Assembly (NCBI GenBank): GCA_938014865.1
Contig: CALLQJ010000069.1
Span: forward strand, 1-27,680
Length of the DNA stretch: 27,680 bases
Direction: 5' to 3'
From: an uncultured Fastidiosipila sp.
GTDB taxonomy: Bacteria; Bacillota; Clostridia; Saccharofermentanales; Fastidiosipilaceae
Positions 8,309 through 15,671 of the stretch are shown one piece after another (the first letter of the stretch is position 1; each line of letters starts with the position of its first letter). The notes under the pieces are model-generated. The model saw only the letters and a program-made list of their open reading frames with translations, did no database searches and had not been told where the DNA came from. The translations under genes were made by a program, and so were the position numbers.

Positions 8309-9649
8309 ATGAAAAAATTTCTTAGTATCTTATTGGCATCTGTTTTTTGCATCAGTTTAAGCACAGCATGCGGCGGGAACGGAGAAAAAAGCAAGGGAAC
8401 TGATGAGCAGGGAACACAGAAAGAAGAGAGTGAAACACTTGAAGATGGTACAGAATTAGAAGTGTGGTGCTGGGATCCCAACTTTAATATTCCTGCTATG
8501 GAAACTGCAGAAGAGTATTATAAAAAAGACAATCCTGACTTTAGTTTAAAAATCACAGAAATTGCTTATGATGCCATCGTACAAAAATTAGCTGCAGCGG
8601 TTGCAGGCGGTCAAGAAGACACGCTTCCGGATATTATGCTGACTGCTGACGTTAATCTGCAGAAAAATCTGACTATTTACAGCGATCTCTGGAAAGATTT
8701 AACAGACTCCGATATAGATTTTTCAGAATTTGCTGATTATAAAGTCAAGGCAGGTACGGTTGACGGAAAGATATACTCGGTGCCTTTCGATTCCGGTGCC
8801 TCTATTGCCCTTTACAGAATCGATATGCTTGAGAAAGCAGGCTTATCTCTTGACGATTTAACCGATCTGACTTGGGATGAGTATATCGATACTGTTGAAC
8901 CGGCTTTGGCAGATCTTGGTGTACCTATGTTAGTCGACAGATCTGATGGTATGCAAATGTTTAATGTCATGCTTTCAAGTGCAGGTACCTGGTACTTCGA
9001 TGACGAAAATAATTTAACTTTGAAGGACAATGAAGCACTCAGAACGGTCATGGAAACCTATAAAAAGCTTTACGACGCAAAAATTTTAACGAGAGCATCC
9101 GACTCTGAAGCGTATTACGGAACCTTCGGCAACGGAAGTGCCGTCGGAACAATGAATGCTTGCTGGATACTTTCGAGCGTACAAAAGAATGAAGATACTT
9201 CCGGAAAATGGTCGATCACCAATATTCCGAAATTCGGAAATATTGATAATGCTGCCAACGCAGGAAATAATGGCGGTTCAAGCTGGGTCGTATTGGATAA
9301 TGAAAATTCCGATGTAGCAATAGATTTCCTTAATAAAACTTTTGCCGGAAGCGTAGATTTTTATAATGAAATTCTGGCAGACACGACTGCCGTATCTACA
9401 TGGAAACCTGCAGAAGAAGGATCTAACTATAACGCTCCTATACCCTTCTTTAATGATCAGCCTATCTATAAGATGATTCTTGAGTTTTCCACTGAAGTAC
9501 CTCGCCTGAACTACGGCTTATTTACATCAGAAGCCGGTGACGCCATGAAGACAGCACTTAATGACTATTTAAACGGAGCATCTCTTGATGCTGTCCTCAC
9601 GAAGGCAGAAGAAAATGTCAGTTTCTTGATGCAGTCTGCGGGGTATTAA
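8309..9649 (+). CDS. Sugar ABC transporter substrate-binding lipoprotein (family 1)
   Basis: A 446-residue extracellular solute-binding protein. The N-terminus is a lipoprotein signal (MKKFLSILLASVFCIS then LSTACGG) with Cys21 as the probable lipidated residue; Ser at -3 is slightly off the usual Leu/Val/Ile. A short acidic linker precedes the mature fold, which starts near LEVWCWDPNFNIPAMETAEE, typical of maltose-binding-protein-like sugar receptors. The ATG has a GGAGAAAG-type ribosome site and a second AAGGAG just upstream. It is the last gene of the lacZ operon; the terminator follows about 60 bases after the stop. Its placement with LacZ suggests galactosides as ligand; this is inference. 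Confidence 0.88.
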   Translation: MKKFLSILLASVFCISLSTACGGNGEKSKGTDEQGTQKEESETLEDGTELEVWCWDPNFNIPAMETAEEYYKKDNPDFSLKITEIAYDAIVQKLAAAVAGGQEDTLPDIMLTADVNLQKNLTIYSDLWKDLTDSDIDFSEFADYKVKAGTVDGKIYSVPFDSGASIALYRIDMLEKAGLSLDDLTDLTWDEYIDTVEPALADLGVPMLVDRSDGMQMFNVMLSSAGTWYFDDENNLTLKDNEALRTVMETYKKLYDAKILTRASDSEAYYGTFGNGSAVGTMNACWILSSVQKNEDTSGKWSITNIPKFGNIDNAANAGNNGGSSWVVLDNENSDVAIDFLNKTFAGSVDFYNEILADTTAVSTWKPAEEGSNYNAPIPFFNDQPIYKMILEFSTEVPRLNYGLFTSEAGDAMKTALNDYLNGASLDAVLTKAEENVSFLMQSAGY

Positions 9650-9710
9650 GTCAATACAAGAATGCTTAATTTAGTACTTCTGATTTAAGCGTCTTCAGAG
9701 AAAGATCAAA

Positions 9711-9770
9711 AAGAGCATCCCCGGCAAGCTTTCAAAGGATCGGATCCTTCGGGCCGGCCGGGGTGCTCTT
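9711..9770. terminator. Bidirectional intrinsic terminator between convergent operons
   Basis: AAGAGCATCCCCGGC (9711-9725) pairs with GCCGGGGTGCTCTT (9757-9770) with one bulged T. The plus-strand side is followed by ATTTTATT, the minus-strand side by TTTTTGATC, so it can stop both the binding-protein transcript and the response-regulator transcript. The loop contains a second nearly perfect dyad, AAGGATC-G-GATCCTT (9736-9750). Confidence 0.88.
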
Positions 9771-9798
9771 ATTTTATTGACGTTGCTTTTTTCCCCCT

Positions 9799-10497
9799 CT
9801 AGTTCTTTTTATCGCTTTCATCAATCGGATGGAAAAGATGTTCTAAGTTCAGGCTCCGGATAATCCGGACGACATCCTTGGTTCTTTTGGCATTAAATTT
9901 ATCGCGGATGCTCTTGGCCTGCGATTTCGTGGTTTCCAGACTGACGTAGCGCAGTTCGCTGATCTCGCGATTGTTATAGCCCTGGAGCTGGTAGTAGAGA
10001 AACTCCCGTTCGGCCGGAGTTAATTTGGAAAGCTTTTCCAAAAAGTACAGCAGACTCTGCTCGGATTCCCGCAGTCTGGTGTATTCCTTGAGGAAAATAC
10101 TCTGGATATTTTCATTGATAATCGGGGTGCCCCGCATGCACATGCGGATATGTTCTAGTATTTCCGAATTTGCCCGGCCTTTTACGATATAGTCATTGAC
10201 ACCCGTGGCCATGGCGGTCAGCACCATTTCTTCGGAGTCGTGGACGGTCAGGTAAATGATCTTGCTGTCGGGGAATTCATATTTAATCACACCCGCAGCA
10301 TAGATCCCTGCGTATAAGCTTTCCATTTCTATATCGAGCAGCACCAGATCAAATTCTTTTTCTCTGGCAGCTTCAATCGCTTCCCGGCCGCTTCCGACAG
10401 CCGCTACAACCTCCATATCATCCTGGCTGTTTAATACATCGACAAGCGATTCTCTCAGAATTTCTTCATCTTCGGCAACTATAATTTTGCAAGACAT
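9799..10497 (-). CDS. NarL/LuxR-type response regulator
   Basis: A 232-residue two-domain regulator. The receiver domain has the acidic pair Glu9/Asp10, phosphoacceptor Asp55 in DLVLLDIEM, the switch Thr in IIYLTVHD and the conserved Lys in YIVKG. The C-terminal helix-turn-helix of the LuxR type begins at LTPAEREFLYYQLQGYNNREIS and continues with the recognition-helix region SLETTKSQAKSIRDKF. It should be phosphorylated by the kinase encoded immediately upstream (8-base gap) and bind DNA as a dimer. It is the last gene of a minus-strand cluster led by an NMT1-type importer, so that importer is the obvious candidate target. Confidence 0.9.
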   Translation of the reverse strand: MSCKIIVAEDEEILRESLVDVLNSQDDMEVVAAVGSGREAIEAAREKEFDLVLLDIEMESLYAGIYAAGVIKYEFPDSKIIYLTVHDSEEMVLTAMATGVNDYIVKGRANSEILEHIRMCMRGTPIINENIQSIFLKEYTRLRESEQSLLYFLEKLSKLTPAEREFLYYQLQGYNNREISELRYVSLETTKSQAKSIRDKFNAKRTKDVVRIIRSLNLEHLFHPIDESDKKN

Positions 10498-10505
10498 CCT
10501 AACCT

Positions 10506-11996
10506 CTATTCCTTTAACAAGGGCAATGCTACGTAAACCTGCGTCCCTATACCGGTACGGCTGTCAATCTTCACCGTGCCCATATGCTTTTTCACAATCA
10601 TATAGACATGCGACAGCCCCTGGCCCCAGTTCTGCTTGGTGTTTTTCGTGGTGAAAAAGGGATCAAAGACGCGTTTGAGATTTCGCTTATCGATCCCCTC
10701 TCCCCGGTCCGTAAACAGAATCACGGCATCGTGCCGGGTTTTTCTGACCTCAACGGTAATCGGGCTTTGCTTCTTCGCCGCAAGGGTAGCTTCCCAGGCG
10801 TTCATTAATATATTCGTCCATGCCGAAGCCAGCTGGTCCAGATCTGCCATGATGTAGATTTTTTCACTCTGACGGCGCTGAAGCTGTGCTTCGGGGTATT
10901 TCTTGTACAGCAGGGATTCGGCCTCGGCAAAGACATCATCCAGATCCGTCCGTTTCATCTTCATCGTCTTGGTCTGAAGGCTTTTGTGGAGGCGGTCCAA
11001 ATGATCCAAAAGGCTGTCGTTATTCTGCTTCAGCTTTTCGGCGAGCTGCGCGATCTCTTCCCTGCCTTTGTTCTCATTTTTAAGATCGTTATTGAGTTCA
11101 TCGGCCAGCACTTTATTCACTAAGATCTGATTTTTTATTCCGTGAATAAACATGCCGCCGCTGGTATTCGCGTTGCTGTACTTTACCTCTAACACCGAGG
11201 TTTCCCGGTCTTCGAGCAATTCAAAGCCGGCCAGGCTGACCGAGGAGATAAAGCCTGCGAGAAGGGCCAAGGTATTCAGAAGGATCACCACCATATAAAG
11301 GGTCGGCGATAAATAAGAATTCAGATACCACAAGTTAAAATGCCGGATGCGGACCCAATTTAATGAAGTATAAATAAGACCGGGATCCTGCGGAGAATAG
11401 ACCAGGTATAAATTGCTCATTGCTAAAAGCAAAATGACGCGCAAAATAAAATGGGTGCGCATTTTCCGGATCACGATCGTCCGTGCTTCGAGAATCAAAA
11501 TCACCAGGCCTGCAATAATATAAAGCCAGGTCGTAATCAGCGAAGAATACATGATGAATGTGCGCAGCGAACTGTATGCGGACAGTCTCGTAAATACCGC
11601 CGGCGTATAGATGATCAGAAAAACGGCGGGCAGAATGCTGCTGAGAATAAGGATTGTTCGTTTCGACAATCCGAATTTAAGGGATTTGGCCTGAGCGTAG
11701 GCACTTAAGAGAAAACTTAAAGGAAAGAGGAAGCGGCCCAGGGCCAGGCAGTAGCCCAGTTCATACAAGAGGATGCTTTTATACTGAAACCATCGGTAAA
11801 TCCGCTCGCTCAGGAAAAGCATACGTTTTACGCTCGTATCCAGTCCGCCTCGTTTGGCCATGAACATATGACTGAATACAAAAAACCATAGCAGGGCTAT
11901 GGCAGATAAGACAAGGTAGGCATACTCTTTGTGCCTGTGTACGGCCAAAAGATAGGTAAATAGAATTAATTGTAAGGTGACCAGACAAATAAGCAT
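10506..11996 (-). CDS. Membrane sensor histidine kinase
   Basis: A 496-residue kinase. Residues 1 to about 258 hold six to eight hydrophobic helices with short loops and no sizeable extracellular domain, so it senses through the membrane or via a partner. The likely phosphoacceptor is His285 in FIHGIKNQ, followed by a charged coiled helix. The ATP-binding domain has an N box (NILMNAWEA, Asn399), a G1 box (DRGEGID, from Asp430), an F box (FDPFF) and a G2 box (GQGLSH, about 458-463). The ATG at 11996 is 14 bases after AAGGA (12015-12011), slightly long. It is downstream of binding protein 1 across a hairpin and overlaps nothing. Contact with the binding proteins or permease as a signal input is possible but not shown. 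Confidence 0.9.
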   Translation of the reverse strand: MLICLVTLQLILFTYLLAVHRHKEYAYLVLSAIALLWFFVFSHMFMAKRGGLDTSVKRMLFLSERIYRWFQYKSILLYELGYCLALGRFLFPLSFLLSAYAQAKSLKFGLSKRTILILSSILPAVFLIIYTPAVFTRLSAYSSLRTFIMYSSLITTWLYIIAGLVILILEARTIVIRKMRTHFILRVILLLAMSNLYLVYSPQDPGLIYTSLNWVRIRHFNLWYLNSYLSPTLYMVVILLNTLALLAGFISSVSLAGFELLEDRETSVLEVKYSNANTSGGMFIHGIKNQILVNKVLADELNNDLKNENKGREEIAQLAEKLKQNNDSLLDHLDRLHKSLQTKTMKMKRTDLDDVFAEAESLLYKKYPEAQLQRRQSEKIYIMADLDQLASAWTNILMNAWEATLAAKKQSPITVEVRKTRHDAVILFTDRGEGIDKRNLKRVFDPFFTTKNTKQNWGQGLSHVYMIVKKHMGTVKIDSRTGIGTQVYVALPLLKE

Positions 11997-12024
11997 GCTT
12001 ATACATTCATTCCTTATTAAATTC

Positions 12025-12049
12025 TCCGGGAAACCTGAGGTCTCCCGGA
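12025..12049 (-). terminator. Hairpin between binding protein 1 and the sensor kinase
   Basis: In the minus-strand RNA, UCCGGGAGACC (12049-12039) pairs with GGUUUCCCGGA (12035-12025) using one G-U wobble and a 3-base loop. The following bases (GAATTTAATAAGG) are a weak U tract, so it may only partly terminate or may act as an RNA-processing or stabilising element. Closely related to the hairpin at 13612-13638. Confidence 0.55.
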
Positions 12050-12110
12050 AAATCTTTTTTGTATTGTCAAGTTTATTCAGGCTCCAAGGCCCTGAACCTT
12101 AATTTTAAGC

Positions 12111-13286
12111 TCATTCTCCTGCCGCCTCAAGCATTAAATCGAACATAACATAGTCTTCTATAGGAACTTCTTTTTCGACACTTCCGTCTTCAATAAAAGC
12201 CCTCTGCTGCGATTCATAAAGTTTCTTGATGCTACCGTCCTTGAGCTGTTCTTTCAGTTCATCGGCGGTAAGCCATTCGGCGCTTTCGCGTTCCTTGTAA
12301 AGCAGTTCGGCGTCAAGGCCGGTCTGATCGGCTATCCACTCACTGATCTGCTTGTAATTATCCGGATCGGCCCGGAAGGTTTTGGCCTTCATCAGCGCTC
12401 TTGTGAAGCGAAGCAGGATGTCGCGGTTTTCTTTGGCGTAATCATCCATTACAATCCAGGATTCCACCGAAGCGGATTGATCTTTAAAGGTGGTGTTATT
12501 GCTGATTTCAACAATGTCCTCCCCGAGTTCTTCCTTCACGGCAATAGAGCTCGGACTCCACAGGGCACAGGCGTCGAGGGAACCGGAGACCATGGCGGAG
12601 ACGATGCCTGACGCATCCATCTGCATCGGCTGAATATCGTCCATCGTAAGATCGGCCGATTCCAGCGTCTGTTTTAAAATCGCTTCACTGGATGTACCGG
12701 GGGCATAGCCCACTTTTTTGCCGGCCAGATCTTCGGCTTTCGTTACATCATGACTCTTCAGGCCCATGACGGCATCCGCGTTCCCCAGGTGGGCAAAGCA
12801 GAATATTTTAGCCGCACCGTTGATGGCCAGCTTATGTGCACCCGAGCCGATGAAACCGACATTGATCGAGCCGTTTTCCATAGCCGATATAATGGTCGGG
12901 CCGTCGGCAAATTCGACCAGATTGATCTTGATGCCTTCTTCATCAAAAGCCCCGATCTCCATAGCGGTCACAACTTCCACCAAGCTGGTGTAGTTCGGCA
13001 TATAGGCGACGTTCAGCGTGACTTCTTCGGGCTTTTCTCCCGAATCGTCCTTTTCGCTCTCTTTTTCTGTTTCTTTTTCTTTTACACTTTCTTTCTCGCT
13101 TGCGTCTTCGCTTGCTGCGTCACTTTCTTTTTCTTTTTCGCTTGCTTCTTCCTGACTCTGCTGCGCCTCGCCGGAACTCTTCTCCGTTCCGCCGGAATTG
13201 CTGCCTCCGCAGGCCGCAAGACATGCCAGGCCCATCGACATAACCAGTACGAGGGCCAGTCCCTTTATCAGTTTTTTTACTTTCAT
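12111..13286 (-). CDS. NMT1/SsuA-like ABC substrate-binding lipoprotein, copy 1
   Basis: A 391-residue lipoprotein with lipobox LAAC (Cys26), then a Glu/Lys/Ser-rich linker to about residue 90, then a NMT1/THI5- or SsuA-like fold beginning VTLNVAYMPNYTSLVEVVTA. Conserved blocks include GSINVGFIGSGAHKLAINGA, KKVGYAPGTSSEAILKQTL and SGSLDACALWSPSSIAV. These proteins deliver sulfonates, nitrate, pyrimidine precursors or similar small molecules; the ligand cannot be told here. GGAGG lies 8 bases before the ATG. It is a tandem paralogue of the protein at 13700-14836, nearly colinear outside the linker, with changes in several surface positions. An eroded ATPase end lies just upstream, indicating that this copy arose by duplication of an ATPase-binding protein unit. 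Confidence 0.88.
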   Translation of the reverse strand: MKVKKLIKGLALVLVMSMGLACLAACGGSNSGGTEKSSGEAQQSQEEASEKEKESDAASEDASEKESVKEKETEKESEKDDSGEKPEEVTLNVAYMPNYTSLVEVVTAMEIGAFDEEGIKINLVEFADGPTIISAMENGSINVGFIGSGAHKLAINGAAKIFCFAHLGNADAVMGLKSHDVTKAEDLAGKKVGYAPGTSSEAILKQTLESADLTMDDIQPMQMDASGIVSAMVSGSLDACALWSPSSIAVKEELGEDIVEISNNTTFKDQSASVESWIVMDDYAKENRDILLRFTRALMKAKTFRADPDNYKQISEWIADQTGLDAELLYKERESAEWLTADELKEQLKDGSIKKLYESQQRAFIEDGSVEKEVPIEDYVMFDLMLEAAGE

Positions 13287-13326
13287 TCTCTATCCTCCTA
13301 CAATGATTTAGATTTATTGACAGATA

Positions 13327-13400
13327 TTTATTACGATTTTCCGAAAACTCTGTATCGAGATCAGACCATACGATATGCTCTCTGTTTTCCGGGGCGAGGC
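13327..13400 (-). pseudogene. Remnant of the 3' end of an SsuB-like ATPase gene
   Basis: Read on the minus strand, this stretch encodes LAPENREHIVWSDLDTEFSENRNK, clearly like the C-terminus of the intact ATPase (LTPEFNELKNLLWSEV then YTEFLENRK). At the DNA level, TTATTACGATTTTCC (13328-13342) matches TTATTTACGATTTTCC at the end of the intact gene (14876-14891), and most of the next 40 bases align. One base is lost at the stop codon, so the frame runs on. The remnant ends about 40 bases before binding protein 1, the same spacing as intact ATPase to binding protein 2. No other ATPase sequence could be recognised upstream of it. Confidence 0.72.
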
Positions 13401-13611
13401 CTCTTCGTGCCGCGCCGAAAAAAGCACTGCTTTTTCTGCACATGCGCAATAAAAAATCAAATGTCGGAGAAATCAGTCCGGCACTATTTTTGAATAAGGT
13501 GAATTTTCCGCGGCCTGAACGGCCTTTGAAGCGTGAACGTGCATCTTCTGCTCTGCCGTAATAAATCTTTTTCAGGGCCATGCTTCTGCGTCCACGGTAT
13601 CGGGGCAAAAT
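13401..13611. other. Unassigned spacer between ATPase remnant and hairpin
   Basis: About 210 bases separate the ATPase remnant from the hairpin after binding protein 2. A minus-strand frame is open through it (start 13662) but it runs on into binding protein 1 in a different frame and resembles no family I know. I see no promoter, RNA gene or repeat. It may be eroded duplicate sequence. Confidence 0.4.
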
Positions 13612-13638
13612 TTTCCGGGAGAAGAGTTCTCCCGGAAA
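13612..13638 (-). terminator. Perfect 12-bp hairpin after binding protein 2
   Basis: TTTCCGGGAGAA (13612-13623) and TTCTCCCGGAAA (13627-13638) are perfect inverted repeats with a 3-base loop. On the minus strand the stem is followed by ATTTTGCC, a short U tract, so it can act as a partial terminator. It shares the core TCCGGGAGA with the hairpin after binding protein 1. Confidence 0.65.
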
Positions 13639-13699
13639 GTACATCTTATCTCTTAGAGACAACGCCTATGCAGAATATAAGCAAGTCTTAGTTTTCGGA

Positions 13700-14836
13700 T
13701 TACTCGCCTGCAGCTTCGAGCATCATATCGAACATGACATAGTCTTCTACAGGAACTTCTTCCTTGACCGTACCGTCTTCAATGAAGCCTCTTTGCTGTG
13801 ATTCGTAAAGCTTCTTGATGGTGCCGTCCTCAATCGCATCGACCAATTGATCGGCGGTGAGCCACTCGGCACATTCTCTTTGGTCATAGAGCAAGTCTTT
13901 ATCCAGACCCGTCTGACCGGCAATCCACTCACTGATCTGCTCGTAGTGATCAGGATTGGCTAAGTAGGTATTAGATTTCATAAAGCCTTTGGTAAAGCGA
14001 AGCAGGACGTCATGATTCTCTTTGGCATAATCATCCATCACAATCCAGGACGCCACAGAGGCGGATTGGTCCATAAAGGTTTTGTTGTCGCTGATTTTAA
14101 CAATATCGTCACCGAGTTCTTCCTCAACCGCAATGGTACTCGGGCTCCACAGCGCACAGGCATCAAGGGATCCGGAGACCATGGCCGAAACGATACCGGA
14201 GGCATCCATCTGCATCGCCTGGATATCATCGACGGTCAGACCGGCCGAGGCCAGCGTCTGCTGCAAAATCATCTCACTGGATGTACCGGGGGCATAGCCC
14301 ACTTTTTTGCCGGCGAGATCTTCGGCTTTTGTAACATTGTGGCTCTTCAGGCCCATGACGGCGTCGCCGTTACCCAAGTGCGCGTAGCAGAATATTTTCG
14401 CTGCGCCGTTGATGGCCAGTTTATGGGCACCTGTCCCGATAAAGCCGACGTTGATCGAGCCGTTCTCCATAGCCGATATAATCGTCGGGCCGTCGGCAAA
14501 TTCAACCAGATTGATCTTAATGCCTTGCTCTTCAAAAGCACCGGTCTCAATGCCTGTTACGACTTCATTCAAGCTGGAGTAGTTCGGCATGTAAGCGACA
14601 TTCATGGTGACTTCTTCGGGCTTTTCTCCGGAATCATCCTTTTCCGTTTCTTTTTCTGTTTCTTTCTCTGTGTCTTTTTCCGTTTCTTTTTCTGTGTCCT
14701 TTTCCTGAGTCTGCTCGGTCGCCTGCGAGGAATCTTCTTTGTCTGTTGATTTAGAATCTCCCCCTCCGCAGGCCGTCAGGCCCAGGGCCATGACCAGCAC
14801 GAGTGCCAGGCCTTTTACTGTGTTCTTAATTTTCAT
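13700..14836 (-). CDS. NMT1/SsuA-like ABC substrate-binding lipoprotein, copy 2
   Basis: A 378-residue lipoprotein with lipobox LTAC (Cys23) and an acidic/basic linker made largely of four-residue EKET/EKDT repeats (residues 45-68). The mature NMT1/SsuA-like domain begins VTMNVAYMPNYSSLNEVVTG and keeps the same blocks as copy 1 (GSINVGFIGTGAHKLAINGA, KKVGYAPGTSSEMILQQTL, DACALWSPSTIAV). AGGAGG lies 6 bases before the ATG. It follows the intact ATPase gene by 39 bases and is probably the original receptor of this importer. Ligand unknown; SsuA, TauA and ThiY-like receptors share this fold. Confidence 0.9.
   Translation of the reverse strand: MKIKNTVKGLALVLVMALGLTACGGGDSKSTDKEDSSQATEQTQEKDTEKETEKDTEKETEKETEKDDSGEKPEEVTMNVAYMPNYSSLNEVVTGIETGAFEEQGIKINLVEFADGPTIISAMENGSINVGFIGTGAHKLAINGAAKIFCYAHLGNGDAVMGLKSHNVTKAEDLAGKKVGYAPGTSSEMILQQTLASAGLTVDDIQAMQMDASGIVSAMVSGSLDACALWSPSTIAVEEELGDDIVKISDNKTFMDQSASVASWIVMDDYAKENHDVLLRFTKGFMKSNTYLANPDHYEQISEWIAGQTGLDKDLLYDQRECAEWLTADQLVDAIEDGTIKKLYESQQRGFIEDGTVKEEVPVEDYVMFDMMLEAAGE
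14633..14704 (-). repeat. Six 12-base repeats coding an EKET/EKDT linker
   Basis: Six tandem 12-base units encode EKDT-EKET-EKDT-EKET-EKET-EKDD in the linker of binding protein 2. The units differ mainly at the Glu/Asp codon and third positions. Such runs lengthen and shorten by slippage. The copy 1 linker is similarly charged but irregular. Confidence 0.8.
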
Positions 14837-14875
14837 TTTTTTCCTCCTTAAATCTTTTTAAGGTCTTATGCTTTT

Positions 14876-15670
14876 TTATTTACGATTTTCCAAGAATTCC
14901 GTGTAGACTTCAGACCACAGGAGATTCTTTAACTCGTTAAATTCAGGGGTTAAGCGCACTTCCGGGCCGCGCGGATACGGAATGTCGATATCGACGATGC
15001 GTTTAATTCTTCCGGGGTGCGTTCCCATGATGATGCAGCGCTGGCCCAGAAGAATGGCTTCTTCCACGTCATGCGTAATGAAGAAACACGTCTTCTGTTC
15101 TTTCTCCCAGGTGTTCAGAAGTTCTACCTGAAGCTGGGTTCTGGTCTGCGCATCCAGGGCGCCGAAGGGCTCGTCCATGAGCAGAATTTCAGGTTCTGCC
15201 GCGTAGGCTCTGGCGATGGCCACTCTCTGCTTCATGCCGCCGGAAAGTTCTTTCGGATAGTGATCTTTAAACTCTACAAGATTCACCATGTCCAGATATT
15301 TGATGGCTTCTTTTTCCGCATCCTCTTTGCTGAACCCGCGCATTTCCAGGGCGAAGCAAACATTTTTAATCACCGTAAGCCAGGGGAAAAGCGCATACTG
15401 CTGAAACACTACGCCGCGTTCGCGTCCGATGCCTTTGATCTCCCGGCCGTCCAGGGTAATCATCCCGGAAGTCGGCGGGAAAAGCCCGGCAATGATATTC
15501 AGCAAGGTCGATTTGCCGCAGCCGGATGGTCCTACGACCGTAAGAAATTCGTTTTCTGCGATATCCAGATTGATATCTTTTAAAGCGACCACTTCACGGT
15601 CACGGCTCTTGAATACTTTGCATAAATCTCTGATTTGAATTTTAGGTTTATTTTCAACTTCTTCCGCCAT
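14876..15670 (-). CDS. ABC transporter ATPase, SsuB/TauB/NrtD type
   Basis: A 264-residue nucleotide-binding subunit that drives import through the adjacent permease. It shows Walker A GPSGCGKST (47-55), Q-loop Gln90 in VVFQQYALFPWLTV, signature LSGGM (142-146), Walker B ILLMDE (162-167), D-loop ALD (171-173) and H-loop His200 in FFITHDVEEA. The FPWLTV sequence after the Q-loop and the PRGPEVRLTPEF tail are typical of the nitrate/sulfonate/taurine group. The start codon follows the permease stop by a single base (TAATATG), with GAGGAAAG inside the permease gene as ribosome site, so the two are coupled. A decayed copy of its 3' end lies at 13327-13400. Confidence 0.93.
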   Translation of the reverse strand: MAEEVENKPKIQIRDLCKVFKSRDREVVALKDINLDIAENEFLTVVGPSGCGKSTLLNIIAGLFPPTSGMITLDGREIKGIGRERGVVFQQYALFPWLTVIKNVCFALEMRGFSKEDAEKEAIKYLDMVNLVEFKDHYPKELSGGMKQRVAIARAYAAEPEILLMDEPFGALDAQTRTQLQVELLNTWEKEQKTCFFITHDVEEAILLGQRCIIMGTHPGRIKRIVDIDIPYPRGPEVRLTPEFNELKNLLWSEVYTEFLENRK

Positions 15671-15671
15671 A

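Noticed and set aside
12065..12070. Minus-strand TTGACA as promoter for the sensor kinase
   Set aside because: No -10-like sequence at 16-18 bases; the right distance falls in the hairpin stem.
12750..13493. 247-codon plus-strand frame over receptor copy 1
   Set aside because: Antisense shadow; the Phe-rich run is the reverse of the Glu/Lys linker.
13120..13662. 180-codon minus-strand frame between and into the receptor genes
   Set aside because: It has no ribosome site and its 3' half is receptor copy 1 read in the wrong frame; only its middle (ATPase-like end) is meaningful, as a remnant.
14633..14704. CRISPR-like array
   Set aside because: The repeat is a 12-base in-frame coding repeat without spacers.
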